From Diatrype stigma (lineage: Eukaryota; Ascomycota; Sordariomycetes; Xylariales; Diatrypaceae): 64,000 nt of DNA. The translations under genes and the position numbers were made by a program. This document shows positions 47,274 to 58,565 of this stretch, piece by piece; positions within the stretch are counted from its first letter, which is position 1, and each line of letters opens with the position of its first letter. The notes beneath the pieces were generated by a model, which was not told the origin of the DNA, did no database searches, and was given only the letters and a program-made list of their open reading frames with translations. The DNA is taken from positions 62,001 through 126,000 of the forward strand of contig JAKJXP020000093.1 in NCBI GenBank assembly GCA_022225965.2, written 5' to 3'.

Positions 47274-49398
47274 CCTTCTGGTTTGTTCCGTCTCGTCTAA
47301 GGGATGTTATAGTCTCAGTTGGTAGATGAGGAGAGCGTAGGTATCCGGGATCCGGGTTGTGTCCGCGCTTGGCCAATACTAGAGAAATCCTATCTAGATC
47401 TCTTGTCTCTTGGTTTCGTTTGTTGTTGTTGTTGTTGTTGTTGATGATGTTGATGATGATGGGCTGTAGACAGGATAGAGAGTACGAGAGCAAGAGCGGC
47501 ATATGTAAGACGGGCTTCGTCCGTTAAATATACGGCGCGGGTCTGTGGTGCCTCTTCCTATCCAAGCCATTGTTCGCCAGGTACTGCCCGGGTTTGCTCG
47601 CCGTAGCCTACCTAGTGAACAGTTGATAGGCCTGCAGCAGATCTTCATCAGCTCCCTCCTCAGCAGAAGGCATACTCCCCTACCGCTATTGCTGTATTCG
47701 TAGTAGGGCCAGCTCGCCCTCCCCCCGCGCCCTCCTCCTTGGCCCATGATATCTTTAGCGAAAGCGAGCTGTACCCGCACTACGACCTTTGTGGTTTAGG
47801 GGCCTCTTCGACATCTTCAAAGATCGTCACCGCGAGAAAGAGGCGTGGGACGCTAGCATTTGGGTTCAGGCTGCCAGCCCGTCCAATGGAGATTGGGCTA
47901 GGGAAGTAGTGAGGTATGATGGCGCGCCGTTGCTTGGATCCGGGGGGGCGCAGCAAATCCCGAAGAGGGAAAAAACGGACTTTTGCAGTCCTTCAGCAGC
48001 TTCAGCTGGCCGATCTTGCCGGGGTTCGGGTTGCCCTAGGGGAAAAAACAAGCTTTGGACCCGCCCGGCTAAGCTTTCCTGCTCGTTCTCGCTCTTCTCT
48101 TTGCCTGCACGTGGCTATAGTTAAGCCTTTCTTTGCTCGTTCTCGCTCTTGCACCGCTGCCCGCCCAACTAGGTACACAGACCACATACTATTATAGCAG
48201 TGGAGGTTATTTCGTGATTCATTTCGGCGGCACAGCACAGATCAGGGACCAGAGGTGTTTCTTTATTTAGGTAACAACCTTGACAACCTTTCCAAGTGGT
48301 TAGGCATCTCATGGGTAATGGGCTATCGTGTATTGAACAGCACGATACCCTTTCGTTACAACAATGGATTATCATTACGATCAAATCGCCAAATAAGCCC
48401 GAGATAGCACGCACCACTGCGCATCTCGTGCTACCCGTTTTACATTGGGTGCTTTCTCCCTCGAACTTTCCTGAATACGTATGCTACAAAGGGAAGCCGT
48501 GGTGAGGTAGTCAGGAATGCCACGGGACTTAGGACTTATCCACCCACAGGCGGAAATCCGGCAGAATTGAGAGTATAACTTGTTGTGTAGAGAGCACATA
48601 TACGTCGAACTATCTTTTCTAACCCGAGAACTATGTACTAGGGAGGCCGGCCCCGTCAGCGGCATTCGGCCCCAAGGTGGTTGGTCGGCCATATAGGTTT
48701 CCGAAAACATTACCTACCTAGGTAGATATGCAAACCTACGTAGACAGCGAGCGAGTGGCTTCTGCAGCTACATCTAGCGTATATCTTTGATCGCCCAGCC
48801 ATCGTGGCTGCAGGCTGCTCGCTGCGGTCCATGTCCAATTAGTCCATATATGCCGGTACAAACAGTGAAATGCCGTGTTATACAGCTTACGGCAAACTAT
48901 GCCTTCCCTAGTCAAGTAGTATGTAAGTAGGGCTCAGCAGGCTGGGACTGCAATGATTAGGATAATGACCCAGAGTGCCTCCTTTTGCGTATGCGGTATG
49001 CTATCGTGACTGCAGGCAACTAACAATGGCAGGGCTACTACCTATCTCTCATCGCGTATACCAAGATGGTTTGGACATCGCGTAAATAATAGATTACCGC
49101 AAACATCAAGAATCACCTCTCATTCGACTAATCCCCTCCTTGCAAACCGAGCAACCCGAGATCACCTTTTAACGACAGGTAGCTCCTCCCACGCGCTATG
49201 CATAATCCCTTTATATCCCACATGCCTGGCCTGGAGAGATCTTGGAACAGCAACTTCATGCTGAATATGTAGGACGCAACCGATGAAACAACATTGGGAG
49301 CGTGCATGATACCCCTTCTAGTAGTACACGGTATAAACACAATGACGAAACCACTCCTGCCATCGGACAGGGCCGTATCACCACCACTCTTAAATTTT
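47274..49398. other. Intergenic region
   Basis: 2.1 kb without a supported gene. It contains a GTTGTTGTTGTTGTTGTTGATGATG-type triplet run at about 47,420-47,460 and an imperfect direct repeat whose 16-bp core GCTCGTTCTCGCTCTT occurs at 48,081-48,096 and 48,135-48,150. Confidence 0.45.
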
Positions 49399-51423
49399 TC
49401 ACGTCTGCTTTCTGCTAACCAACTTCGTCTCCTCTTCCTCGTCCGACTCGTCTTCGTCGTCGTCGCTGAACTTATCGCCATCCTCACCGACGGCGAATAT
49501 CGTCTCGCCGTCAAATGAATCCCGTGGGGATTCCTGCTTGGGTGCTGCGCGAGATTGCTGGGATGAAGAGCCTGTTGCGCCCGCTGGTTGCGAGGCGACA
49601 TTCCGCGTCTTAGTGCCGACTTGCGCCTCCTCATCATCCGAATCATCAGGTGCGCCGATATCCGCAAACTCGAACTCGCCGTTTTCATCTTGAGCGATCT
49701 CGTCACTCATGGCGAAGCGCCTGTTATTAGCTGTCGGTCTCCATACGTATGCGACCCAAGCGACATCAGCGAGGTAGACCAAGTTCAGCCAACCGTCGAG
49801 AATAAACCACCGAGATTTCCAGTGGAAAGGCACGTAGTCGGGGTCGCCAGCCGAAGCGAACGTAAACGAGTTGAAGAAGAAGAAGCCGAAGATGACAAGG
49901 ATGCTGACTAGGATGCACCACCACAACTTCTTGTACATGGCTTCCTTGACATGCTGCTTGCGCTCCCGGAGGTCCTTAAGTGTGAAGTTCAGGGAATTCA
50001 GGGTCCATACGTAGAAGGTCGTCAAGCTAGCCGCCAAGGGGAGTACGATAAGGAGGAGGAATGGATCTGTGGACAACTGTGAGATGCAAGAATAGCTGCG
50101 ATATACTGGCTCGAAGACTTACTAGCTGTGTCAGGTGAGACTACCAGACTGGTAATAGCATAGGCTAGGCCGAACACAAAGTGTGCAATTGCTAGCCAAC
50201 GAACCCATACCATAGTTCGACCCAGAGACGGCTTGACAACACCATAACCCATGCACACGATAAGTAGCAGGAAAAACGAGAAGGAATTCCGGAACGCATT
50301 CAGGATAGCGACTATGACGAGGAGGGCCTTAGCCCCAACGTTGGAGCCGTTCCTATTCAGGTAATCTGGGACTGGTAAGTGCGTGATCGAACCACGGTAG
50401 CGGATGTGGAACTTTACCATAGAAACCCCACGTCATCAGCATCTCGACGACTAAAAAGACAAGGATTGCAGTGATGTAGTTTTGGACGGGCACTAGAATA
50501 TATTAGTCGGGACCCAAAGTGATGCCTGGCGGTTATACTTACAGATGTCGTATCTGTGTTGATAGTAAAGGAACCCCCAGAATCTAAATGCCGTCAGTAG
50601 GTGTCTAGCATAGCTGTATCAAGGGACGTACACAACAATCACGGCATATAGAATCGTGATGCCCCCATAGAATGGGAGCTTTGGGATCTGCGTAGCAGGG
50701 AGTTCGCCATATGCCTCGCGGAATTCCACCACACCGGAAAAAGTCGGGGCCGAGTAGCCATACGCAGCAATGCAAAAGTAGCCGGTCTTGGTGATCGGGT
50801 AGTTGATGGGTTGGGCAGAGTTGATGTGAACGGCTTCCGTAAGGATGGTATTGCCGGCCTTCTCTTTCGCGTCAGGTGATAGAATATATTCGCCCACGTT
50901 CGATTCCTCGCAGAGCCCATGCTGGACAGCTTCGTCATCGCAGATCATCGTTTTCTAAGCCAAACTGTGAGCTACACTCATGTCAAAGAAATGAGCTATT
51001 TAGGGATCATACCAGGACAGAATCGTCCGTCGGGTAGACGCCAATGAAGTCGTAGTCCCTCCATTCGAATATGATCAAACTAACGATGGGGTCGTCGATG
51101 CCTTCGATGGTAGTATTCGGGAACATTGTGAGTATGAAGGGATCTACCGGTCCTCCCCATGCGCTCCTACTGTACATGCCTGGCCATAACGGGTGAGCAA
51201 ATAATCGCATTCGCGTTCGCAACCCAAGTGCATAGACATACCGGCACATTTTTGGTAATTCTCAGGGGTCTCGTCCTTGATAGCATTACGTCAGTTTAAT
51301 GAGCCTCATGACTAGGGACTAGCAAACACCAGGTTGTCTCACTATCTGAACTTCCAATGCCTGGGCCGTCCGGAATAAAGACAGACCCAGCAGGGCAGAG
51401 GCTGATAGCCACTGCTTCAACAT
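49399..51423 (-). CDS. ptm1: Lung seven-transmembrane receptor family protein (PTM1-like)
   Basis: Membrane protein of the LU7TM/PTM1 family, Golgi or endosome associated in yeast. Eight minus-strand exons (51,423-51,328; 51,275-51,242; 51,179-51,013; 50,954-50,632; 50,583-50,543; 50,492-50,418; 50,365-50,123; 50,066-49,399) close in frame to 548 aa. A signal peptide (MLKQWLSASALLGLSLFRTA) precedes a lumenal domain with paired Cys and a beta-rich region. Seven helices follow, with the family signature FFLLLIVCMGYGVVKPSLG. A KLWW motif and WFILDGWLNLVYLADVAWVAY come before a long acidic C-terminal tail (DEDESDEEEETKLV). The first donor is ambiguous: GGT|GTTTGC keeps the frame, while the GT two bases upstream does not. 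Confidence 0.9.
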
Positions 51424-52268
51424 GTTCGGGGTGGTGGCTTTGAGCCGAAGTACCCGGGAGAGGTAGCCTCAGGGGGATGCCTATGGCCTTTCTGGACCTT
51501 TAAGTCTTCGACCGCACAAGCTGGCGATATATACTCGTTCGCACCGTTACGAATGATGGTAGGTATATTTCGGGTATGAGCAGTAGAGCAGAACCTGCCG
51601 ACGCGCGATCCTCTGTGAGAGGCTTGATGGCCGTTGCCCTGTCGCTCGGATTGAAGCTGTCGATACCCAGACAAAAGGATATTTTCGTTTACGTAGACGG
51701 AGCAAGGCTATGGAAGAGCTACGGTTGCCCGGATGGCCATTTGGCGTTCGGGCGATGGAGTGAAAGCGTGTCAGGGTGCATTAGTGTGGATTACGTAACT
51801 GCATACGTGCTAGACTACCTAGGTAGGTACTGGGTAGGTACTTGAAGCTGTACGCCATTTGCGCGCTATTTAGCACCTTGTGTTAAGTACACGACGCTGT
51901 AAAGCAGCACTGCCACGCCAGCCATCCCTGATGGTTCCAGGTTCTTCGAAGTCGGAAGGTCGGGATCTGGCTTGCTCTGGAGTCCCGTCGTCTGCAGGTT
52001 GCCCAGTGCCTCGCCCAGTGCATCCTCTGATTGATCGCTCGGAGGCTCCAGTTTAATGACGACAGGGTCTGGATGCTGAGCTACTGCGATAAGATAAGAG
52101 CAAGACAGGTAGGTATCTTAATGCGTCCTGACCAATCCCGACATTTCCATCGTTTCATTGCCTACTCAGCTACTGTCGCAACTGGACGAACACGCATCAC
52201 ACCTCGTCGTTGCTGGTCTACAGAGGTAGACTCAATTGCCTGACTCCCCCCTTCTATTTCTTCGTACC
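51424..52268. other. Divergent promoter region
   Basis: The 845 bp shared by the PTM1-like gene and the U-box cyclophilin gene. TACCTAGGTAGGTA lies at 51,816-51,829. No gene seen. Confidence 0.5.
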
Positions 52269-54014
52269 ATGGGGAAGGGAACAGACAAACTCTATATCAC
52301 CCACTCCGAGTGGGCGTCGTCAGATGCATTTACTGCAAGCACCGGTGCGAGGTCCCGCGCACCCGGCGGCGCGTCTTTCAAACGACTTCCCTTCAACTTT
52401 TGCGCCGCTAGCCTCCAGCCCTTCAAGCACCCGGTATGCACCGCAGATGGCACCATATACGACGTCGAGGTCATATCGAAATGGCTGGAGAGCCACAAGA
52501 CGAATCCCATCAACGGCGAGCCGCTCGCCAAGCGAGACCTCATCAAGCTGAACTTCGCCCGCAACGGAGACATTGACGGCAACGGCGCAGATGGCGCCGC
52601 CAGCGATGGGCAGGGAGACCTGATCGATCCCGTCACCTTCAAGGTCTTCACCGACAACACCCACATCGTCGCCATCCGACACGGCACCTACGCCAACGTG
52701 TTCGCCTACGAGACGGTCGAGCGGATGAACATCAAGGCGAAGATGTGGCGGGACCTGCTAGACGACAAGGAGTTCGGTCGGTCGGATATAATCACGTTAC
52801 AGGACCCCCAGAACGCGGCTAGCAGGGATCTCAGCCAGTTCAAGTACCTGAAGGATGGAGAGGACGCGCTGTTAACGAAACAGCAAGAAGAGGAGAGGAA
52901 AGAGGGCAATGTGAACATCAATGCTCTAGGCCGGGTGGGCGACAAGGTCTTGAGGGCGAAAGAAGCCGTCGAGAAAGCCAGGAGGGAGCGCGAAGCGGGC
53001 GGCGACGTGAACCGGACATCCAACAAGGCCCTCGCCAAGACCGGGGCAGGGACCGGCGGCCCGAAGGCGTCGCTGATCCAGGACAAGAAGACGCCGTACA
53101 ACGCGGCGGCGTACACGACGGGCCGGGCGGCGGCAAGTTTCACGAGTACGGGCCTAACGCCAGAGACGAGCGGAGAGCGCGCGATCTTGACGGACGAGGA
53201 GTACATGCTAAAGCCGAAGCGGGTCAAGATCAAGGGGTACGCGCGTTTGGAGACGAACCTGGGCGACCTGAACATCGAGCTGGAGACGGAGCACGCGCCG
53301 CGCGCCGTGTGGAACTTCGTCCGCCTCGCCCAGAGCGGCTACTACCGCGGCGTCGCCTTCCACCGCAACATCCGGAACTTCATGATCCAGGGGGGCGACC
53401 CCTCGGGCACGGGGCGGGGCGGGCAGAGCATCTGGGGCCGGAACTTCCAGGACGAGGTCGACGGCCCGCTGACGCACGACACGCGCGGCATCCTCAGCAT
53501 GGCGAACAAGGGCAAGAACACCAACTCGAGCCAGTTCTTCATCATCTACCGCCCGACCAAGCACCTCGACCGCAAGCACACCGTCTTCGGCCGCGTCGTC
53601 GGCGGCCTGGACGTGCTCGCCAAGATGGAGGCCGTCCCGACCGACGGGTCCGACCGCCCCCTCAACAAGATCGCCATCCGCGACGTCGTCGTCTACGTCG
53701 ACCCGTTCGCCGAGTTCCAGAAGCAGAAGGGCGAGCGCGACCGCGACGCCGAGGCCCGCGCCGCCGTCGAGCGCCGCGGCGGCACCGACGACGACCGCGT
53801 CACCTGGACCGGCAAGCGCGTGCGCCGCGACGGCACCGTCGAGTCCGGTGCCGACAGCGGCGCCTCCGTGGGCAAGTACCTCACGGCCGCGGCGACGCGG
53901 AAGAAGGACGACGACGAGATTGTCGAGGAGCTCGACGTGGATACGTGGGAGGAGCCCGTAAGGAAGAAAGCCAAGTCGGGCGGCGGCAGGTTTGGCAATT
54001 TCGATAGCTGGTAA
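52269..54014 (+). CDS. cyp8: U-box cyclophilin, PPIL2/Cyp8 type peptidyl-prolyl isomerase
   Basis: Nuclear, spliceosome-associated protein that combines an E3-type U-box with a cyclophilin domain. A single exon of 581 aa starts MGKGTDKLYITHSEWASSDA, the PPIL2 N-terminus. The U-box (FKHPVCTADGTIYDVEVISK, then NPINGEPLAKRDLIKLNFAR) is at about residues 45-105. A coiled-coil region (about 195-250) follows. The cyclophilin domain is at about 327-480, with FHRNIRNFMIQGGDP, GRGGQSIWG and NTNSSQFFIIY intact; the Trp of the classic drug-binding pocket is not obvious in this divergent subclass. It ends in a basic/acidic tail. The first half has mixed codon use; from about 53,230 it is GC-saturated at third positions. 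Confidence 0.95.
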   Translation: MGKGTDKLYITHSEWASSDAFTASTGARSRAPGGASFKRLPFNFCAASLQPFKHPVCTADGTIYDVEVISKWLESHKTNPINGEPLAKRDLIKLNFARNGDIDGNGADGAASDGQGDLIDPVTFKVFTDNTHIVAIRHGTYANVFAYETVERMNIKAKMWRDLLDDKEFGRSDIITLQDPQNAASRDLSQFKYLKDGEDALLTKQQEEERKEGNVNINALGRVGDKVLRAKEAVEKARREREAGGDVNRTSNKALAKTGAGTGGPKASLIQDKKTPYNAAAYTTGRAAASFTSTGLTPETSGERAILTDEEYMLKPKRVKIKGYARLETNLGDLNIELETEHAPRAVWNFVRLAQSGYYRGVAFHRNIRNFMIQGGDPSGTGRGGQSIWGRNFQDEVDGPLTHDTRGILSMANKGKNTNSSQFFIIYRPTKHLDRKHTVFGRVVGGLDVLAKMEAVPTDGSDRPLNKIAIRDVVVYVDPFAEFQKQKGERDRDAEARAAVERRGGTDDDRVTWTGKRVRRDGTVESGADSGASVGKYLTAAATRKKDDDEIVEELDVDTWEEPVRKKAKSGGGRFGNFDSW

Positions 54015-54541
54015 AGAAATCACACGACATAATGCTCATTTGACGTGAGCGAACGAACGAACGAACGAACGTGGTGGAAGATTTCGAGTCGAGCCTCTTG
54101 CATTATGATTTTTCGAATGGCGTTTTTCGGGGATACCCAAAAGATGACTAAAGGGTCTTTGGTATATATATTTATATAGGGGCAGCAAGACCCTTATAGG
54201 GGGATATAAAGTTGTTTACCTAAGTTACCCGTATCTTCTAAACTGCCGTGAGGATCTCACAATTAGTGATTTGTATGTCTATGTCGTATTGTATTTATAA
54301 ACCTAGCCGCTTCCAGCATGATTCGCTAAGCATACCTAATCCCGTCCAGGTGACGAGACTCGATAGCAATGACTAGATGCGTATACTATGTCATGAGAAG
54401 CGTATTCTTTGAACCCTTTTTCTATTCTATCTATTGAAGCCCCTTCCCCTCCATAATTGCCAGATGTAGTACAGCCAATCGACAAACCAGTGAATCAACC
54501 ATCATATCATACCATACTCACCCAACGTCTGATATCTCAAA
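54015..54541. other. Convergent intergenic region with (CGAA)n
   Basis: The 527-bp 3'-to-3' spacer of cyp8 and the NDUFAF7 gene. A (CGAA)5 microsatellite lies at 54,050-54,071, 36 bp after the cyp8 stop codon. Confidence 0.6.
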
Positions 54542-56292
54542 TCAGACAGCAACGTCGCCCCCGAATCCCACAGGCCGTCTCTTGCCCGCGTTCTCCGGCA
54601 GGATAGCCAGCGCCTTGTAGGTCTTGCCCATGCCATCGGGGCCGCGGTCGACGAGGCGCTTCCAAGCGCGCTCGATATCCCTGGCCCTCTGCTCCTGCTC
54701 CGGCTCCGGCGCCGCGCCCGGCGCCGGCCCGGCCACGCGGCGCGCCAGCATCTCCCCGCGCTGGCGGATGCCCATGGCCTCGAGGAAGGCGGCCTGGTCG
54801 ACGGGGCCGTGGACCTCGACGCCGTCGGAGGCGCGGGTGGCGGCCTCGGCCACGGCGACGAAGTCGACGTCGGCGCTGAGGTCGACGCGGCCGGGGGCGG
54901 CGAAGGGGCTGACGCGGCGGTGGCGCGAGATGCCGCGCAGCGAGTTGGCCGGCACCGTGTCGGCGGGGCCGTAGTCGAGCACGAGCGCCGCCCCCGAGGG
55001 CCGCGCCTTGGGGTGCCGCGGGCTGCCGCCGATGCGCGCCGCGAAGTCCGACGCGTACAGCGCCGCGTCCGGGCACACCTCGATCAGGGCGCCCGGGGTC
55101 GACCGCAGCGCCCGGTACCGCGGCGACGACTCCGGCACGTACAGCGCGTGCCGCGTCGCCGCCGGGCTGCGCGTCAGCTGGAACTCCGGCACCGGGTCGC
55201 GCTGCTCCGACGGCGGCGTGCCGAGCGTCTGGTGCGTGGCGCCGGCCGGCGTCGGCGAGACCACCATCTCGCGCCACTGCAGGGTCGTGGTCTTGGTGTT
55301 GGACGAGGCGGCGCGCGGGCTGCCGCTCGCCGTGGCCGGGTGCTGGGTCGGGGGCACCTCGACGACCTGGAAGGCGTGGATGGGCAGGGCGTCGAAGAAC
55401 TCGTGCGCCACGATGAAGGGCGTCTTGCTCGGGTTCTGGGGGATGGCCTTGATGGTCTCGGCCCACACGATGGGGATGTCCGAGTACTTGCACTGGCTGT
55501 GGTAGCCCTCCTTGGACTCCTTCATGACGGCGTCGTGGCCGCAGAGCAGGTCCTTCTGCGTGGCGCGCAGTTCCTTGCTGGCCTCGACCATGTACACGGC
55601 GTCAATGCTGTTGGCCATGTCCTTGAAGTTTCTTATCGTCTATGTGATGATGTGTGACGTCAGCGAACAGAGATCAGGGGCGAGTAACTCTCTCCGTGGT
55701 GTGAGGAGGATGAGACGGGACAGGATTAGACAGAATAAGACAGTGTAAGACGGACCCTGAGTATGTCATCCATGAGGGTACCTCTGCCCGGCCCAACTTC
55801 GATGAGCTCGACACCCCGCTTGGGTTGGCCCTGGGACATCCATTCAGCAACAAACCAGATACCGATGAGCTCACCAAAGACTTGTGAGATCTCTGGCGAG
55901 GTGATGAAGTCACCCTTCCGGCCGAACTGGTCGCGGTCTTTCTCGATGCCCCCTGTATAGTATCCGCCCACATCAGAGGTGAGGCACATGCGCATGTAGC
56001 TGGCAAGAGGTATGGGACCAGTTGTCTAATCCGGCGTTAGTAAAACCATGCATTATAATATCACAGTACTGAAACACACGGAGCGGGAAATGCATACATT
56101 GATAGCTTCTGTCAGCTGTTTTGCAAGGGGTGTGCTCCATTTACGTTCCTCGTCCCTCCTCACGGCGGTGGTCGATAAGCCCCTTGAACTTCGTGAGATA
56201 AAGCTGCAGGTGGTATAGCTTGGAGATATCCGGAGCGAATGACGAGGGCTTGGGAGCCCGTGGCGGGCTAGACGAACAGCAGTTCGCCTCAT
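54542..56292 (-). CDS. ndufaf7: Mitochondrial complex I assembly methyltransferase NDUFAF7 (MidA/DUF185)
   Basis: SAM-dependent protein arginine methyltransferase of mitochondria; the animal homologue methylates a complex I subunit during assembly. Exons 56,292-56,098, 56,025-55,756 and 55,639-54,542 give 520 aa. The N-terminus (MRRTAVRLARHGLPSPRHSL, then SRSSRGLSTTAVRR) is a typical mitochondrial presequence. Family motifs: TTGPIPLASYMRMCLTSDVG, GRKGDFITSPEISQVFGELI, the SAM-binding ELIEVGPGRGTLMDDILR, and TPFIVAHEFFDALPIHAFQ. Exon 3 is extremely GC-rich at third codon positions, unlike exons 1-2. Shares a 725-bp divergent promoter with the CDK11-type kinase gene. Confidence 0.94.
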
Positions 56293-57017
56293 CTTAACCC
56301 GGTCTCAGAGTAGTTGCTTGAAGATTGTCATGTCTAGAAGTGTTCTTCAAGAAAGAAGAAGGGAAATGTCCTGGTTAGTTGTGCTGGCTTCCAAGTCGTA
56401 CCTATCTCAAGGGGTTACGAAGCAGCTGTTTGCCGCATTGGAAGAGCTTTGATAAGGATAATCGACCAGAATTAATTACTTAATTAGTACCTGGGCAGGT
56501 AGGTACCGAATACTGGCGTAAGCGTCCCCAGTTAACAAGCTTTAAGTGCCAGTTAACCGGCCCCCGGTTAACAGTGCAACACCTAATTCATAGGTACCTT
56601 GGGTACTGTACATAGTACTACCTAGGTGTGTATGTACGTACATGTATGTATGTAGTATGTAGGTAGTACCTGAGCACTGGGTGGATGGTCAGACAGTTAC
56701 TCGATTGCATCTGATACAGTTGGTGCTATTTCTGTATTCTGTATTTCTGATACCATCTCTAATACTACCTATCCATTGTCCATGCGCATCGTAGCCGGCT
56801 CCTACCCGGAAAATCATCCCATCTTCAATTCTAAGTTGCACAGAATATAGAACAGACAGATCTCATTTCGCCGACTGCGCATCCATGCCACCTGTTTTGT
56901 TCTAAGGAGGCTCTGTTTTTGTTAAGCAGGACTGGAGGTATAAACAACAACACAGCCTCGTCACTTCACACCGGGCCCCCAGTCTGGACAGCTCAACCTA
57001 CCGTAGTACAACACACA
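56293..57017. other. Divergent promoter region of ndufaf7 and the CDK11-type kinase
   Basis: No coding potential. It holds TACCTAGGTG and GTACATGTATGTA motifs (56,590-56,660) and the GTTAAC cluster described separately. Confidence 0.55.
56531..56572. promoter_or_regulatory. GTTAAC cluster with perfect 9-bp inverted repeat
   Basis: GTTAACCGG (56,552-56,560), a CCC spacer and CCGGTTAAC (56,564-56,572) form a perfect dyad; another GTTAAC lies at 56,531-56,536. It sits in the divergent promoter, about 260 bp from one start codon and 445 bp from the other. A binding site for a dimeric transcription factor is an inference. Confidence 0.4.
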
Positions 57018-58565
57018 ATGGCGGGCAAATCACGGTGGGCGGACACAGAAGAAGACGCAGAGCTAGAAGCCAAATTGAAACGGGAGAAAGAAGAAAAGAA
57101 GCGGCTAAAGGCCGAGAAGGCGCGGAAGGCAGCCGCAGCCGCAGCCGCAGCAGAGGAAGAAGAGCGACGCAAACGAGCCGAAACCGAAGCCGAAGAAGCA
57201 CGACAGCAGCAAGCGGCAGCCGCAGCAGAGAAACCACAACTACAAGCAGACGATGGAAACGAGGATGACATACCACGCGCAGCCAAACGGCGGAAACTTA
57301 CGCCTGCGAGACAAGACGAGAGCGGCGGCGGCGGGATAACCACAACTACGACAACAGGCGAGGGCAGCAGCGCCAAGCTCCTGCGCTTCGAGACGGGCAC
57401 CTGGGGTCGGGCGCGCAGCGTCGAGAACTACGACAAGCTGAACGACATCGAGGAGGGGGCGTACGGGTGGGTGGCGCGGGCGCGGGAGATCAAGACCGGC
57501 AAGGTGGTGGCGCTCAAGCGGCTGAAGATGGACGCGGGCGACCGCGCCGGCCTGCCGGAGACGGGTCTGCGCGAGATCCAGATCCTCAAGGACTGCGCCG
57601 CCGCCGCCGCGGGCGCGGGCGCGGAGCCGGGGAGCCGGAACATCGTCGAGCTCCGGGAGGTGGTGGTGGGCGACGCGGACGCGAGCGCGCCGCGGATCGA
57701 GAACGTGTTCCTGGTGCTGGAATTCCTCGAGCACGACCTCAAGAGCATCCTGGAGGACATGCCGGAGCCGTTCCTGGCGTCCGAGGTCAAGGCGCTGCTG
57801 GCGCAGCTGGCGTCGGGCGTGGCGTTCCTGCACGACCGGTGGGTGCTGCACCGGGACCTGAAGACGTCGAACCTGCTGCTCAACAACCGCGGCCGGCTGA
57901 AGATCGCCGACTTCGGCATGGCGCGGTACTGCGGCGACCCGGCGCCGCCGCAGCTGACGGCCCTCGTGGTCACGCTCTGGTACCGCGCGCCGGAGCTGCT
58001 GCTCGGCGCCCGCGCCTACGGCGCCGCCGTCGACCTGTGGAGCGTCGGCTGCGTCTTCGGCGAGCTGCTCACCCGCGAGCCCCTGCTGCAGGGCCGCAAC
58101 GAGGTCGACCAGGTCGCCCGCATCTTCGAGCTGTGCGGCCTGCCGACCGAGGAGGCCTGGCCGGGCTTCCGCCGCCTGCCCAACGCGCGCACCCTGCGCG
58201 TGCCGGCGAAGCCCCCCACCGCCGCCGCCACCGGCTCCGTCATCCGCGCGCGCTTCCCCCTCCTGACCGCCGCCGGCGCCGCCCTGCTGAGCGACCTGCT
58301 CGCCCTCAACCCCGACCGCCGCCCCACCGCCAAGCAGATGCTGCAGCACGAGTACTTCCGCCAGGACCCCAAGCCCAAGCACGAGGCCCTGTTCCCGACC
58401 TTCCCGAGCAAGGCCGGCCAGGAGCGCCGCCGCCGCCGCGAGACCCCCAACGCGCCCGGGAGGCACCAGCAGGCCGTCGACCTCGGGCCCCTGGACCTCA
58501 GCGGGGTGTTCGCCGGGCGGGAGAAGGAGGAGCGGGGCGGGGGGTTCTCGCTGAGAATGGTCTGA
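57018..58565 (+). CDS. CDK11/PITSLRE-type cyclin-dependent kinase
   Basis: Ser/Thr kinase of the CDK11 (Ppk23) group. A single exon of 515 aa from MAGKSRWADTEEDAELEAKL. Residues about 15-75 form a charged Ala/Glu/Lys coiled coil, as in CDK11 N-termini. The kinase domain covers about 136-460. The glycine loop is IEEGAYGWV; the Glu in place of the first Gly is a CDK11 trait (IEEGTYG). VALKRLKM carries the catalytic Lys, and LPETGLREIQILK replaces PSTAIRE/PITSLRE. HRDLKTSNLLL is at about 278, DFGMAR follows, and LVVTLWYRAPELLLG is the CDK10/11 activation-segment signature. All catalytic residues are present. CDK10 is the main alternative. The kinase part is GC-saturated at third codon positions. 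Confidence 0.9.
   Translation: MAGKSRWADTEEDAELEAKLKREKEEKKRLKAEKARKAAAAAAAAEEEERRKRAETEAEEARQQQAAAAAEKPQLQADDGNEDDIPRAAKRRKLTPARQDESGGGGITTTTTTGEGSSAKLLRFETGTWGRARSVENYDKLNDIEEGAYGWVARAREIKTGKVVALKRLKMDAGDRAGLPETGLREIQILKDCAAAAAGAGAEPGSRNIVELREVVVGDADASAPRIENVFLVLEFLEHDLKSILEDMPEPFLASEVKALLAQLASGVAFLHDRWVLHRDLKTSNLLLNNRGRLKIADFGMARYCGDPAPPQLTALVVTLWYRAPELLLGARAYGAAVDLWSVGCVFGELLTREPLLQGRNEVDQVARIFELCGLPTEEAWPGFRRLPNARTLRVPAKPPTAAATGSVIRARFPLLTAAGAALLSDLLALNPDRRPTAKQMLQHEYFRQDPKPKHEALFPTFPSKAGQERRRRRETPNAPGRHQQAVDLGPLDLSGVFAGREKEERGGGFSLRMV

Noticed and set aside
46329..47300. 323-codon plus-strand ORF opposite the seven-helix membrane protein
   Set aside because: Arg/Gly/His-rich shadow. 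The minus-strand frame has seven clean hydrophobic helices.
53208..54023. 271-codon ORF antisense to the U-box cyclophilin
   Set aside because: Codon-bias shadow; composition is only Val, Ala, Asp, Gly and Leu.
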